A stretch of 64,000 nt of DNA from Spisula solida (lineage: Eukaryota; Mollusca; Bivalvia; Venerida; Mactridae): NCBI GenBank assembly GCA_947247005.1, contig OX365953.1:9941001-10005000 (forward strand). The letters are read 5' to 3'. Shown in pieces: positions 23,284 to 34,438 of the stretch. The position numbers and the translations under genes are program-made. Each line of letters opens with the position of its first letter. Position 1 is the stretch's first letter. The notes under the pieces were generated by a model that saw nothing but the letters and a program-made list of their open reading frames with translations, searched no databases and was not told the origin of the DNA.

Positions 23284-24470
23284 CAAGTAGAAAAAAACAA
23301 GTATTATAAATCTGAATACCAAGGTGACAGCAGAATAACATAGTTAAGACTGAATGCCCCAGTCGGAAGACCAAATAATAACAAGTTTAATGCCTTAGCT
23401 CGAAGGCCCGAATGTACAAGTCGAGTGCAACAGTAGAACGACCCAGCTCCAATAAGAAGAATGCGTCTATATAAAACACGGTTCCAGTTAATCATACTTT
23501 AAGTTATGAATGATATAGCAAACTGTCATTGTCACATAAAAAATATTTAGTACTATATTTAGAGTTACAGTACACGTACATAAAAATATAAAATTAATGT
23601 ATTTTTTAAATGCCTATCAGATAAACTGCAAATTAAAAACAACGGATGTAAAAAGTGTATCATCATTACCAACTGCAGTGATTAACATTTTATATTCTTA
23701 TAATAGTATTTTTAGATTTATTACGTATAGTTTATTTACGAATAACAATTTAGGAATATACAAAACCTATCGTTACCTTAGACAACAGTGATATTAACAA
23801 GCCCACCGTGAAATACTTGTCAATAAATAAGTCCAAAATTAGGTGAAGGTGAAGGTCGAAATAGGGTCAGGTGATACAGACATGTGGAGAGTGTTCGTAT
23901 TCAACATCCTAGATGTTAATGCTAGAAGAAACGGTCAATTTGGGTTTACCGGACGGACGAACGGACGGACAGGTGAATCACTATATGCCTCCCGATCTAT
24001 CGATACGGGGGCATAAAAATAGTTCGTCAAAAATTAGAAATCGTATATTCTTGGGTTTATCCATCATTGATGCCGAAGCTCCCTCGGATATGTCAAGCGG
24101 AATGATAAAGATAAGTATGATCTCAAATTGAACAAGAATTATAATGCCACAACGCCTACTAAAAAAATCATAACGTACACAGCAAAACATTACTTTTAAC
24201 ATAACATTATGAAATGCTTGTTTATGTTAGATAACTTTTGAATGCCGTTAGTTTAGTTTTAAAAATATGTCACTTCGTAAATGGAGTTTATATTTAGCTC
24301 AAACTTTCAGTAACTGTGCATAATAGTTTTGTATTTCTAACGCTATATTATCTTAAATTTCGCAATTCTGTCACAAAGCCCCATTTTCCGTGAGAACTGC
24401 TCATATAATGACGCGAGCTTTTTGGATAGGCAAATAACCAAATATAATATTAAGTTCAAAACGACTTTAC
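23284..24470. other. Intron 2 remainder
   Basis: 23285-23480 has clam-type repeat units (gaatgccccagtcggaagac and similar). 23812-24018 is a short repeat ending ggacggacggacaggtgaat and the hairpin tatgcctcccgat...acgggggcata. The rest has no feature. Confidence 0.45.
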
Positions 24471-24816
24471 CCTCTATCAAATCTTTTAATGCTTGTTCGT
24501 TGCATAAACGCTGTTTCAGGTCCCTTCCAATGTTAACACCGACACCATCTTCATCACATGTCGATTTATTAGGGACAAGGTCTTCGATATAACGTCCTGT
24601 CAAATGTAATACTTCCATTACTTGCTTTTCTAGGACCTCTTGTATAGCAGCAGGGAGAGCAGAAGCATGTTTGACTACAGAAGAATAAGCATGCACCGCC
24701 TTTCCTGCAAGTGTTTGACTAATATCTTTTGCACTAGTGGAAGATTGAATTGTTTGGACGACATAGTGTTCTTCCTTGACCAGTACCAATACAATAAACT
24801 CGGTTGAATCAAACCC
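24471..24816 (-). CDS. Exon 2 of protease-locus gene, unassigned helical region
   Basis: The acceptor is TTTATTTCAG and the donor is GTAAAG at 24470. The exon starts in phase 0, matching exon 1, and ends in phase 1. It encodes 115 residues. The start (FDSTEFIVLVLVKEEHYVV) reads like a buried beta strand. The rest is mostly amphipathic helix (AKDISQTLAGKAVHAYSSVV, LPAAIQEVLEKQVMEVLHL). Reading past the donor gives a hydrophobic run that I regard as intron. No catalytic or metal-binding motif is evident. The role is unknown; a regulatory or oligomerising domain N-terminal to the protease is an inference from position only. Confidence 0.65.
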
Positions 24817-24838
24817 CTGAAATAAATGGAGTGGACAT

Positions 24839-24858
24839 GAAGTAAGTAAGTAAGTAAG
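24839..24858. repeat. (AAGT)n microsatellite
   Basis: Five successive agta/aagt units lie just upstream of exon 2, about 20 bases beyond the acceptor. Confidence 0.8.
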
Positions 24859-24904
24859 TTTAGGCTTTAAGTCCCATAAACACTATTTCTACGAAATCAT
24901 GTAA

Positions 24905-25351
24905 GTGCCAGTTTAAATATCGCGTATCGCGTTCGAAGGGCAAGACATGAGACTTAAAAATTGAATCCTTGCTTCCTTGACCAACTACTTTTGCAAGTTA
25001 ATATCTAATATCGCGTATTTCTCGTGTATCGTATCGTGCCTCGCAGTTTATTCTCGTCTCTTAATCTCATGTCTCGGCTTCCGAGGGCGATATACGAGAA
25101 AAAACGAGACACGAGAATCCAACGCGAGACACGACAATTATATCGTGCAAATATCGCCCAATCCTCTTGTATCGCGTTTCTATTTGGTGCACGAGACAAG
25201 AGAATTCAAACAAGACACGGGAATTGAACGCGAGATACGGCAATACTATCGCGCATTTATCATGTCTCGACCGGATATTCGGGTAAGTTGTATCTTCAAA
25301 AATTGACTCTTGCCCAAGTAATCGGTGCCAGTAGGTTATTTTAACTGGCAC
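24905..25351. mobile_element. MITE with GTGCCAGTT ends, CGAGAC-rich, in intron 1
   Basis: The ends gtgccagtttaaat (24905) and ttttaactggcac (to 25351) are inverted. The interior is packed with gagacacgag, gtctcg and tatcgcg motifs in both orientations, giving open frames on both strands that are by-products of composition. No transposase. Confidence 0.55.
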
Positions 25352-26300
25352 ACCGGTCGAGACATGAGAATTGCGCGATACTTAATGGGTATCAACAAGG
25401 TAAATAAGTCAAATAGTTCCTGCGAGCAAATGATGTACCGACTTCATTTGACAGAGAATTGGCAGGATCCTCGACCTTCTATCTGCATAAAATTAAGCAT
25501 GAAAATCTCAAAATTGTGAGAGAGAAAATAAGCGCGATAGGCCGGTAGCTTTCAAAAGTTGGGAAAACTATATGCAAGATAATTTGACATACGAAATTTA
25601 TCAACAAATCATGTATAACAAACTAATTTTCAAGACACTTAATTGCATATTATGACTCCCTTGTTCCATATTATATTTATATGCTTATAAATAAAACCTC
25701 GTATCAGTTCATTAAAAGGTATTATCATAAGACATGTTTTCAGTGTTCAACAATATCAAAGATCATAAACAAATTCCGATAATTCCAAGACAATTGACTG
25801 GGAAGCGCTGTGCTTATGCAGCTGCAGCTGTTTAGATCCATGGTCTCAATATTACCTAGCGCTCACTGAAATTTCGAACAGTTCTGATTTTTTCGGTTAA
25901 TAAACTATTGCAATGCGACAAAGACCGATATTATCCGCATGGAATCATGGAATTAGTCTGGTTCACGACATTCTTACAAAATGCATCTATTTGGATTTTT
26001 TTTTGAAATCGTAAACCATCGAGAACAGGTCACGTGCCCCTCCATGGATTTTTTACTTTATGCTATCCAATATATCTGCTCGCTCAATGCTCGCAGGTAA
26101 TAACAAATCGAGAAGGGGATGACTGAGCGCGAAAAGCACAAACGAGAGAGCCCTAAAGCTGGTAACATATATGGTTCATGCAATGTCATTCACTAGTCAA
26201 GAAACGAAGTGAAAGATGATTGATCAGTAGTTCCAGAAAGGACCGCCCGAATATGGCTGATAATTTGGAAAAAGTGTGGTAAATAAAATAAAGTTATTAC
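25352..26300. other. Intron 1 remainder
   Basis: No coding or clear repeat structure seen. Contains the donor of exon 1 (GTAATA at 26300 on the minus strand). Confidence 0.4.
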
Positions 26301-26506
26301 ACTCTTGACTACTTCGGCAGATGTGACTGACGTTTGATGGACAATGTTCTTCGGATCATTCTTTATACAAAGCTCATCAGGTGAAGGTAGACGACCATCT
26401 CCAAACACATACACTCCAATGTTAGTGACAAGCTGGTTAGATGATTGTATAATAGCTTCATAGTTCTGTTTGCCGTTTAGAATTCGCTCTTGAATACTGC
26501 AACTCT
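26301..26506 (-). CDS. Exon 1 (internal) of protease-locus gene, unassigned N-terminal region
   Basis: The exon lies between a strong acceptor (polypyrimidine tract then CAG, read at 26519-26507 on the minus strand) and the donor GTAATA starting at 26300. It begins with two bases completing a split codon and ends in phase 0. It encodes about 68 residues, including SIQERILNGKQNYEAII and VYVFGDGRLPSPDELC. I do not recognise this domain. The mix of a helical start and a short Gly/Pro-rich stretch suggests a globular domain rather than low-complexity sequence. Reading past the donor gives a few hydrophobic residues and a stop further on, which supports splicing here. At least one upstream exon must exist, ending in phase 1; I could not find it. 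Confidence 0.6.
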
Positions 26507-26914
26507 CTGGGGGGAAACAAGAGTATGATATGGAAAAAAGGTTAAAATCGGGACTTGGTTATGTAATAATTTAGACCTTGATTACATTACAATTTTTACA
26601 TATTTTACTTACTTACTGTTAAGAAGTTTTGCATCACTAAACATTTATTGCGTTTTATCTATTTAAATTACTAACATAAATATCAAACAGCTCACGTCAG
26701 TTGATATCAACATTTCATATTATCGTCATCGTCAGACTAATAAACCAATACAAATATCCCTATAAACAGGTCAATATTAAATACCGTGCTTAATATCCCA
26801 AGTAGAACATTTGACTTTTCGCAAATTGACTTCATTTTGGCTTCTCACATTAATAATACCAGGATTTTGCTTCCATATTTCTTCGGATTATAAATTTAAT
26901 GAAGAATGAAATAG

Positions 26915-27244
26915 TGCACCAGTCAATATTTTGCCCACGGCGGGCGACCAAGCGAGAATTAGACATTTTCAACTTGTTGATGTCTAAATTCCCACCCTGC
27001 AGTCAATGCTTACTGTCTATATCCCCACCGTGGGGCTTATGTTTTAATCCGAGTACTTTATAAAAGCTCGAATAAAAGTATCACTGTCGTATTTCTCTGT
27101 GTCGAAATTCCCGGACCAAAGTCCATTCCCCGAGACACGGAGTCGACAAGGCTGTCAAATTTACGCCTGTCGGGAAGATTCGTCTGTCTAGTTCTCCCTG
27201 TATCCCCGCCGCTCCCCCGGGCGGGCATAATATTGACTGGTGCA
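26915..27244. mobile_element. MITE with TGCACCAGTCAATATT ends, TAG duplication
   Basis: Left tgcaccagtcaatattttgc and right gcataatattgactggtgca are inverted. TAG is repeated at 26912-26914 and 27245-27247. The interior is GC-rich, with 'cccgggcgggca' next to the right end. Related but worn copies are at 40879-41096 and perhaps 51945-52100. The minus-strand frame 27303-27058 is a by-product. Confidence 0.75.
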
Positions 27245-29137
27245 TAGTTGCCTTTTTCTAAATGGTATTTACACAAGTTTGTGGTTAAAAAGAGATCTAC
27301 CACCCAGGTAAAATCTGTATAACCTCTATTTTAAATGTTTGTTAAGTAATTCTAATGATACAGTTCTTCACTATAATTATTATGCAATAACAACTAAATA
27401 TCATCGACTTATCGTTTTCACAAAGTATGCTTTTGTCTTGATTAAATTTGTTTAAATGTTGCCAAAATGAATAGATTCTAAAACAATTTACAATAAAATT
27501 TATTGAATATGAAAATAAATATCACGAAAACACATTAACACGCCATAAACAAATATTACAAAACAAACCTAACCCCGAAAAGCCATGTTGCATAAACAGC
27601 AATATTCCCCCTAAATATTTTGTAATGTACTATTTCTTTCAGATTGCAAGCCCTTATTTCGACTAGTGGGTATTATTTTAAATGCATAAAGCATAATACT
27701 TATTAAACCTGTTCAATTTGATTGAATTTAGATACTTTTGACTAATTTGAACATTTATAAGACACATACCGTACTATACTAAAAGACGCATGCGCACTAA
27801 ACGAATCCATCATCCTTAATTCAGGCATGTACTACCCTGCCACATTTAGAATAGACGTGCGACAGTCTATGTTCGTTCTTTTTTGTCTGGTTCATGCTAT
27901 CACCCAACCTTTGATGAGTGCGTATTGTGCCTTACACAATATCGATTGACCTGTGTGTCTGTCTTTCGGTATTGACCAAACGGTTTCCGTTAAATAACAC
28001 AATAACGCCCTGTAGGCCAGTCATTCTAGCCCAAAAATGGCCTTAACCTAGACAAAATTGCAAAAGTTTTGTTTTGAGTATTTTTAAGTTTTTTAATGTC
28101 TAAACTACTACCAGGAAAAAATCCCCTGTTCAGAAAGTTGGGGAAGTACCTTAAAAGCGATTTTAAGAAGGTCACTATACTTTTCATAATTTTATTCCAT
28201 GAAAATTTGGGTATACAAGTTTATCAGTAGATAATGTTAAACACACACGCAGGTTAAAATATCAAACCATGTTGTTGATAAAAGGAATTTACAAGCAAAA
28301 TATTTTTAATAAACCATTTATTTCAATTTTTTAAGCAAATAATGTGAAAATGAAGGGGTAGATTTACCCCACCCACTTTTCAGAAAATATGATAATTATT
28401 TTTGTACCATAAAACATGAATTAATTTCTTTATTTTGGGTAAACATATCTAAATGAGAGTGTTTTTTAAGTCATCAACTGATAAACATGCATCAGGATCT
28501 TAATTTGACCTACATACGTGTGTCCATCCGTTTGTCTGTAAGTGCGTCGGTCAGTCATGCTCATCCGTGAAGAAATCTTTATTATATGATTAAGTAAAAT
28601 AACTTTCATGGTGTCGTTATTAAACTTAGTATGTGGAGAGGGGCCAATAAGGGGCTTGTCATGAGATAGTGAATAACATTTCATATTTATATTATGACAA
28701 TATCTTCAAACTTTATAACAACAACTTTCATTTCAGCAATAAACAGTTAAAATATAGCCTACATGTAGGTAGGATACTAAGGATAGCATTGGTAAACGAA
28801 CCTTTAGTATGTTGAGGTCAGTAGGTCAATGTATCTGGGAACTATAATATGAATAAATAGACGAAATGGTTTCCGATTAATAACTCAGGAACAATTCGGT
28901 CCAGGGTCTTCAAACTGTATTAGAATGCTGGTCACCAGCATGACCATGCGTGTTTTTTCTGTTATTTCTAAATCAATTGACAAAATTATATCTATCAGTA
29001 TCAAATCGGAGTGCATGTGGTTATTATAGCTTTGATGTTCTGTTCATAGTTCCCACATACACGTTATAATTCTTACATCCCTGTTTTGAATTTATCGGCT
29101 ATCTTTGAAGGGAAACCTATTATAATGTGAGCCAGTC

Positions 29138-29709
29138 TCCAGGAAAACCTGCTATTTTGACATTATGTAATTACCATTATGTAACAAGGTTTTGTATAAG
29201 CTCTAATATTAGAAATAAATACATATCCAATGATTCTTTTTTATGTAGTCATTTTCCCATGAATTATGGCGAAATCACATACTTCGTTGCCATGGTGACC
29301 AATTTTGGAAAAGTACTCAAAGTGAGAAAAACGAGGAGTTAGTTGTTTCAAACGGTAGTAGCCTTGCTCTAAATTCGAAATATTTCGATTTTGATAAATA
29401 TGTTACAAATTAAAAGATACATTTGTTTGTAAATGTAAAATGTGCTACCATTTTGAACAACTTATGTCAATACATGTAATTGATAAAATGGTATTATTAT
29501 GAAATACGTGTTATAGTTACGTCGAATAAAGCTTGAATAACGTTTGCGACGTCACACAAAATAGCCCCGAAAGGGGACAGACACTACAAAGCAGCTGTAA
29601 CTTCCATAAAAAGCAAGATATAAACACAATTTATTTTGCTTCATTAAGATTTTTCTTTCAAACTATGGAAAATCTCATAAGTTTAGTCAAAATAGCAGGT
29701 TTTCCTGGA
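29138..29709. mobile_element. 572-bp MITE with 24-bp inverted ends
   Basis: tccaggaaaacctgctattt (then tgac) at 29138-29161 is exactly inverted at 29686-29709. No transposase. The 29127-29342 open frame starts outside the end and looks incidental. Target duplication is unclear. Confidence 0.75.
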
Positions 29710-30305
29710 TAACAAGTATTATTAGGATAAATTTTTGACAATTTTGAATACAACAATGTGGCGAATAGAATCTATGTGACAATTTCCCTCATTGTCTTTA
29801 ACCTGTAGTGCTCATAATCTGTACCACCACATCATGATTATGCCATGTTTATAAAAATAGTTGTTCAATTACCATGAATGTATATCTCTTTATCTAACAG
29901 GACCGACGATTTCGCCTTTATGTACAAAGAATAAGAAAGCGCCGTAAAACGATTGATATACCGATGAAAGTGACGTCGTGTCGTGCAGGTATTCCATTTA
30001 TGACGTCATGCAGCTAAACAAGGCGAGCAAACAACTTACTCTCGCAAAGTAACACTGATTTAAGATATGATAGTGTATTTAAATCATGTTAGAATCGAAA
30101 TAAAACATTTAAAAGCCGTAGCATACCTTTTGTATAGCAATATTGTGTGGTACTGACGCTATGTATTAATCACTCATGCCTATGGTCTGCGTGGTTAATT
30201 CCTTTGCGTTAGAACTTTGAACTATTGTATAGCAATCCGTATACTAAGGTTTTCATATTTTATTTTTTAGTTATAAGATACTATGCATTTTAAGATGGCC
30301 AAATA

Positions 30306-30548
30306 TTGAAAACAATAGTGTACATGGTGAATTATGTAGATTCTATTTTATTTGAACAAGACAAAGCATATCACGTTACCAATCAGCCAGCTCCACCTCG
30401 TGATGATACTCCTTCGACCCTCGTTAAAGTACCTGTACCGTGGATACGCACAACCATCAATGGTATAATGTCTGCCAACCAGTTCCATTCTTGTTTGAAG
30501 CGTAACCCTTCAGTGTATTCTAATTTCTTTCTTTCGGGAAAACCTTGA
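30306..30548 (+). other. Unassigned open frame of 80 codons
   Basis: MKTIVYMVNYVDSILFEQDK... includes a Pro-rich stretch (NQPAPPRDDTPSTLVKVPVP) and ends LSGKP before a stop. Codon composition is less AT-biased than the flanks, so an exon or gene fragment is possible. No motif is recognised and no clear splice signals frame it. Confidence 0.2.
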
Positions 30549-30627
30549 CAGCTTTACTTCGTACATAAACACACACGTGTACCTGAAAAGCAGTTAGGTA
30601 TTCACTGGTCAAAATAATTGTTATTAG

Positions 30628-31442
30628 CTCATCTAATTTTTGAAAAAAAGAAGATTTATTGTCATCACTTGATCGGCGTCGCATGGTTATGTTTTGTGTT
30701 TAGGTAAACTTTTCATAAACTATCAAAGCTGCTGATTTGAAACTTGCAACACTTGTTCCCCATCAATACCTGAGTCTGTAGAGCAAGACCCATAACTCTG
30801 ATCTACATTTGTAAGAATTATTGTCCCTTTTTGGACTTAAAAAAATGCCCTTGGTCAAGTTTTGTGTTTAGGTCCACATTTCTCCTAAACTATCTGAGTT
30901 ATTGCTTTGCAACCTTCAACACTTATTCACCATCAATACGTGACCATGTCAAGCAAGACACATAACTCTGATATGCATGTTGCATGAGTTATTGTCCCTC
31001 ATTAGACTTAGGACATTCCTTGGTTAAGTTTTGTGTTTAGGTCCACTTCTCTCCAAAACTATCTGAGTTATTGCTTTAAAACCTTCAACACTTATTCACC
31101 ATCAATACCTGACCATGTCAAGCAAGACACTTAACTCTGATATGCATGTTGCATGAGTTATTGCCCCTCATTAGACTTAGAAAATTCCTTGGTTAAGTTT
31201 TGTGTTTAGGTCCACTTTTTCCATACACTACTTTCAACACTTATTACTCACAATCAATACCTTAGCATGACCCATTACTCTGATCAACATTTTGCAAGAG
31301 TTATTGCCCCTTTTTTCACCATCAATACTTCACTTTTTTAAACAAGACTCATAACACTGCCCTACTTTATGCAAGGGTAATGGGCCCTTTTTACAGTGAC
31401 AATGATCAGATGAGCGTCTGCACCCGCAAGGCGGTGCTCTTG
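30628..31442 (+). repeat. Clam-type repeat with about 150-bp units, 'ttagctcatct...cggtgctcttgtt'
   Basis: Opens tagctcatctaatttttgaa and closes gatgagcgtctgcacccgca / aggcggtgctcttgtt. It contains at least three copies of ggttaagttttgtgtttagg and tcaacacttattcaccatca. I know the family as widespread in bivalves. Confidence 0.75.
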
Positions 31443-31935
31443 TTAATTATTATTATTATACCATATTTATATAGCCCTTTTCATGTATATACACGTTCAA
31501 AAGGGCTGTACAATCACGTTTGATTAAGACATGGTTAAAACAATATTCATAAATTATAAAACTATGGACATTTTTTTAAATCAGGGATATGACTAAAATA
31601 TAAGCCTTTTAATTGCGTATATATCGATAGCAAGCCTCGTCCCTGGTTAAAATCCGACCCCTCGGGTGAGATATCCTTATCGTTCATAGAAGCTCATGGT
31701 GGATACTTATAATCCCTTAATAACCCCTATCCACAAACCAAGTTTCATAAACCTAGCTTGAAAGTTTTGAGTGATGTGAGGATTCAGACGGACTGACAGA
31801 CACATAAACGGACGGACGTTGTAACAGAGCGGTTTAACGTGACTTTTTTTACGGAATGAAGGTAATTTTGGTAGTTATGTGACTAATAAGTCACGATAAA
31901 TGAAAAAGGCCACATAAACCTAAAATTATAAAACA
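31443..31935. repeat. Left part of a family-B repeat interrupted by MITEs
   Basis: Holds aagtttcataaacctagctt, a ggacggacg step and gtgacttttttt acggaatgaagg. It resumes at 32541-32640 (gccacatacaatttgtgggc, ggacggacggacgaatg, aaaccggcaggggactaata). The two MITEs between them are therefore later insertions. Confidence 0.6.
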
Positions 31936-32397
31936 CCAGGGTACTGTTTTATCAAAGCATTTACGCTAGCGTAGCTCTTAGTTTTCCGTAAATATTGCGT
32001 ACGTCGATGATATTTGCGCAAATGCGTTTTACTAAGATATTTTTTCTCATGTTTTGTCGTAAGTATTGGCGTAATTCTACGCAAGGTCGGAGGAAGCGTA
32101 AATAGCAAATATGAACGTAGTGAGGAGTTTTTGCCACGCACTGTTGATTTTCGACCGTCATTTGTTGTTATAGACCGTAATTAGTAATATAAACCTGTTT
32201 AATCATCAAAACTTATCGAACTTTTATGTATATTTATTCATCCTGGTTCCCATTATATTGGTAATATTGTGGCCCGGTCTACGTTCAATATTCAATATTT
32301 TACGTTTAGTAAAACACACTTAATAATTTGCGTAAGTGACACATATATGCGTAAACTTACGCGACATTTACGCAATGTTAGTAAAACAGATCCCTGG
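31936..32397. mobile_element. MITE with CCAGGG..TGTTTTA ends
   Basis: Left ccagggtactgttttatcaa and right (reverse) ccagggatctgttttactaa both run into ttacgc/gcgtaa-rich sequence. Related ends (gtttt-atcaa followed by ttacgaacg) are at 51251 and 59556. It overlaps the start of the next MITE by a few bases. Confidence 0.65.
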
Positions 32398-32540
32398 GGT
32401 GGTATTAAATATTGATCTTACTGGACTTAAGGTCAAGACAACCAATCATATCACACCATATTAAACTCTTGGTCAGTAACAGGCGATATGATTGGCTATC
32501 CTTATTCTCCAACCAAGTTTCATATTGAATACCACCCCAG
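32394..32540. mobile_element. 147-bp MITE, copy 2
   Basis: Ends ctggggtggtatt / aataccaccccag are perfect inverted repeats. The interior (ggtcagtaacaggcgatatg, attggctatc) matches copy 1 at 15284. Confidence 0.85.
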
Positions 32541-32640
32541 GTATATTGAACTTCTTCAGCCACATACAATTTGTGGGCGCGGACGGACGGACGAATGAGG
32601 ACAAACCCATGGTCCGGTCGAAAACCGGCAGGGGACTAAT

Positions 32641-34090
32641 AAGAATGTATATATAGTAGGTTACATATGTAATTGGCTCTCGGATATGACTTGTTTATAT
32701 TGCTAGAATAGTTTGGGGGGATAACGTGTTCAAAATTATGGATTGCCATTTATGAGTAAAACATTACATATTGCAAATAACATCAATTTAATTTCGATCA
32801 GCCTGATTGAAAATTGAAAACAACGCTCAAAAACTGTACATAGCAGTCCATAAAACACAATAAACTATTCTATCACGTATTTATGAGAATTGTTTTGCCT
32901 ATTATTTTAAACCATGTCCTTTTTGAATACAATAAAATGGAAATGCTTACATATTAAATGATGAAAGTACCTCGAATGTTTAGCTGAGAGATTGATCTTT
33001 ATAAAAAATAAGAAAATGTACACTTTTTTCCGTCAGAGGCAATGATGCTGATTTATCGCCCACTGATTAATACTTAAAACACCGCGTATAAACCAAATCA
33101 CTGTATGACCAATTGGGATACTATACAATTCAACTTGTATGACTTATTGTGATTGAAACATCCGGTGATTTCCTATCACTGTACGACTTATTGCAAGAAT
33201 ATACAATCCAACGTGTACTCCTTACAGCAATAACCGGAAGTTGACTCGTTTATACACTGTGTAAAAGGGGCCCTCGTAATACAATATTTCATAGATTCTC
33301 ACAGTTTGTCATTTTAAAGTGTCAGTATAGAATGAGAGAAGTAATCATAATAAAGCGAAGCGTAGAGTAACACAGGCTATGTGTGGTTTCATCATGGGTA
33401 GCCTGCCGACATTGAATAACAGGTTACATAATACTGTTGTCTGACTAATTTCATAGTGCATCATACGCGAAAGTTTCATATCAGAGTTCATATATAACAT
33501 AAATATAATTCACATTGGTAAAATATTTAATATGGTTGTTTCAAGTAGTCAATTAGTAGTCAATATTTTAATAGTTTAAAAATAAGAACTTGTCACAATT
33601 TGTTTCTAACCCCTTGACATAGAGCTGTCTTATTCATAGTACCTTATATTTGAAATTCTACTAAACTCCTCCAGACAGTGTTTCTTCCAAAATAATTCCC
33701 TGCAGAAAACAATCCCGCAGAGTTTTATTATCCTTGTTATTCATAAGTAGCCTGATCTTTGTGCTAAAGTGTATACAAACAATAATATATCTAAAAAGTT
33801 ACCATGCCCTTAAATATTCTCAATTTAACAAATATCCACGCTGCGATGTCTGACATACAGTCCAGTCAGGATAAAAATCCAGTGACGCAGCGGTCGAATC
33901 CACTATAATTGTGTTAAACCTATTATAAAGGCTTATACTGTACAAACAACTCTAATTTCAATGCTAAACTAACATACTAAACTTCGCTCTACCGGGTTAG
34001 ACAATGGTTGTGATTTGTGCGTACACATAAACGGCAACGTCACTGTCACAATATCCTAACTGGACTTATATCACCATTGTTCACTGATAA
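32641..34090. other. Gene-less AT-rich stretch
   Basis: At 33070-33240 two worn direct repeats hold 'tcactgtatgacc' / 'tcactgtacgac' and 'tacaatccaac'. Otherwise nothing supported. Confidence 0.4.
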
Positions 34091-34223
34091 AACAAGAAAA
34101 CCATTGATGCAAAGCATCACAGGTCGCCTCTGAATGGTGTAATTATACAAATGTATCTGAAAATAATTTTATTTATTGTTCCAATAATGTTAACTGCTAG
34201 AATTTGAATTGTATTTGCCAATA

Positions 34224-34438
34224 CAATTATGTTAATACTCTTTTATGCATAACATTAGATGTAGACACCACATGTATGTCTGTAGACCAACAATAAATCT
34301 TTAATGTTAAATGTTACTTCTGACTTCAAAATATGTTAATACCCTTTAATGCATAACATTAGATGTAGACAACACATGTATGTCTGTAGACAAACAACAA
34401 CTCTTTAACGTTAAATGTTACTTCTGACTTCAAAATAA
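34224..34438. repeat. 105-bp tandem duplication
   Basis: Two close copies of a unit with cataacattagatgtagaca and acgttaaatgttacttctga, at about 34228-34332 and 34333-34438. Confidence 0.8.

Larger units (their letters stand above)
12896..26506 (-). other. Spliced trypsin-like protease locus (overview)
   Basis: Minus-strand locus assembled by eye from five open exons. Exons 26506-26301, 24816-24471, 21111-20613 and 16415-15691 each follow an AG acceptor and precede a GT donor. Their phases agree at all three junctions (0, 1, 2), which is strong evidence of one transcript. Together they encode about 590 residues: roughly 345 residues of unassigned, largely helical sequence, then about 240 residues of trypsin-fold protease with catalytic His and Asp. 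The first visible exon begins after an acceptor, so the true start lies upstream, possibly beyond 26.5 kb. A further exon (13153-12910) holds the catalytic Ser but is out of phase with exon 4. No signal peptide or membrane segment is obvious in the visible part. Confidence 0.75.
26507..30305. other. Upstream of the visible protease exons: no further exon found
   Basis: Contains the MITEs at 26915 and 29138 and, at about 28480-28700 and 28850-28990, clam-type repeats with gaaatggtttccgattaata and fragments similar to 56.58 kb. I could not find the missing 5' exon of the protease gene, which should end in phase 1. Confidence 0.4.

Noticed and set aside
24977..25351. Overlapping open frames on both strands
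   Set aside because: They arise from the GAGAC/GTCTC-rich composition of a MITE.
27058..27303. 81-codon minus-strand frame
   Set aside because: Lies mostly inside a GC-rich MITE with clear inverted ends.
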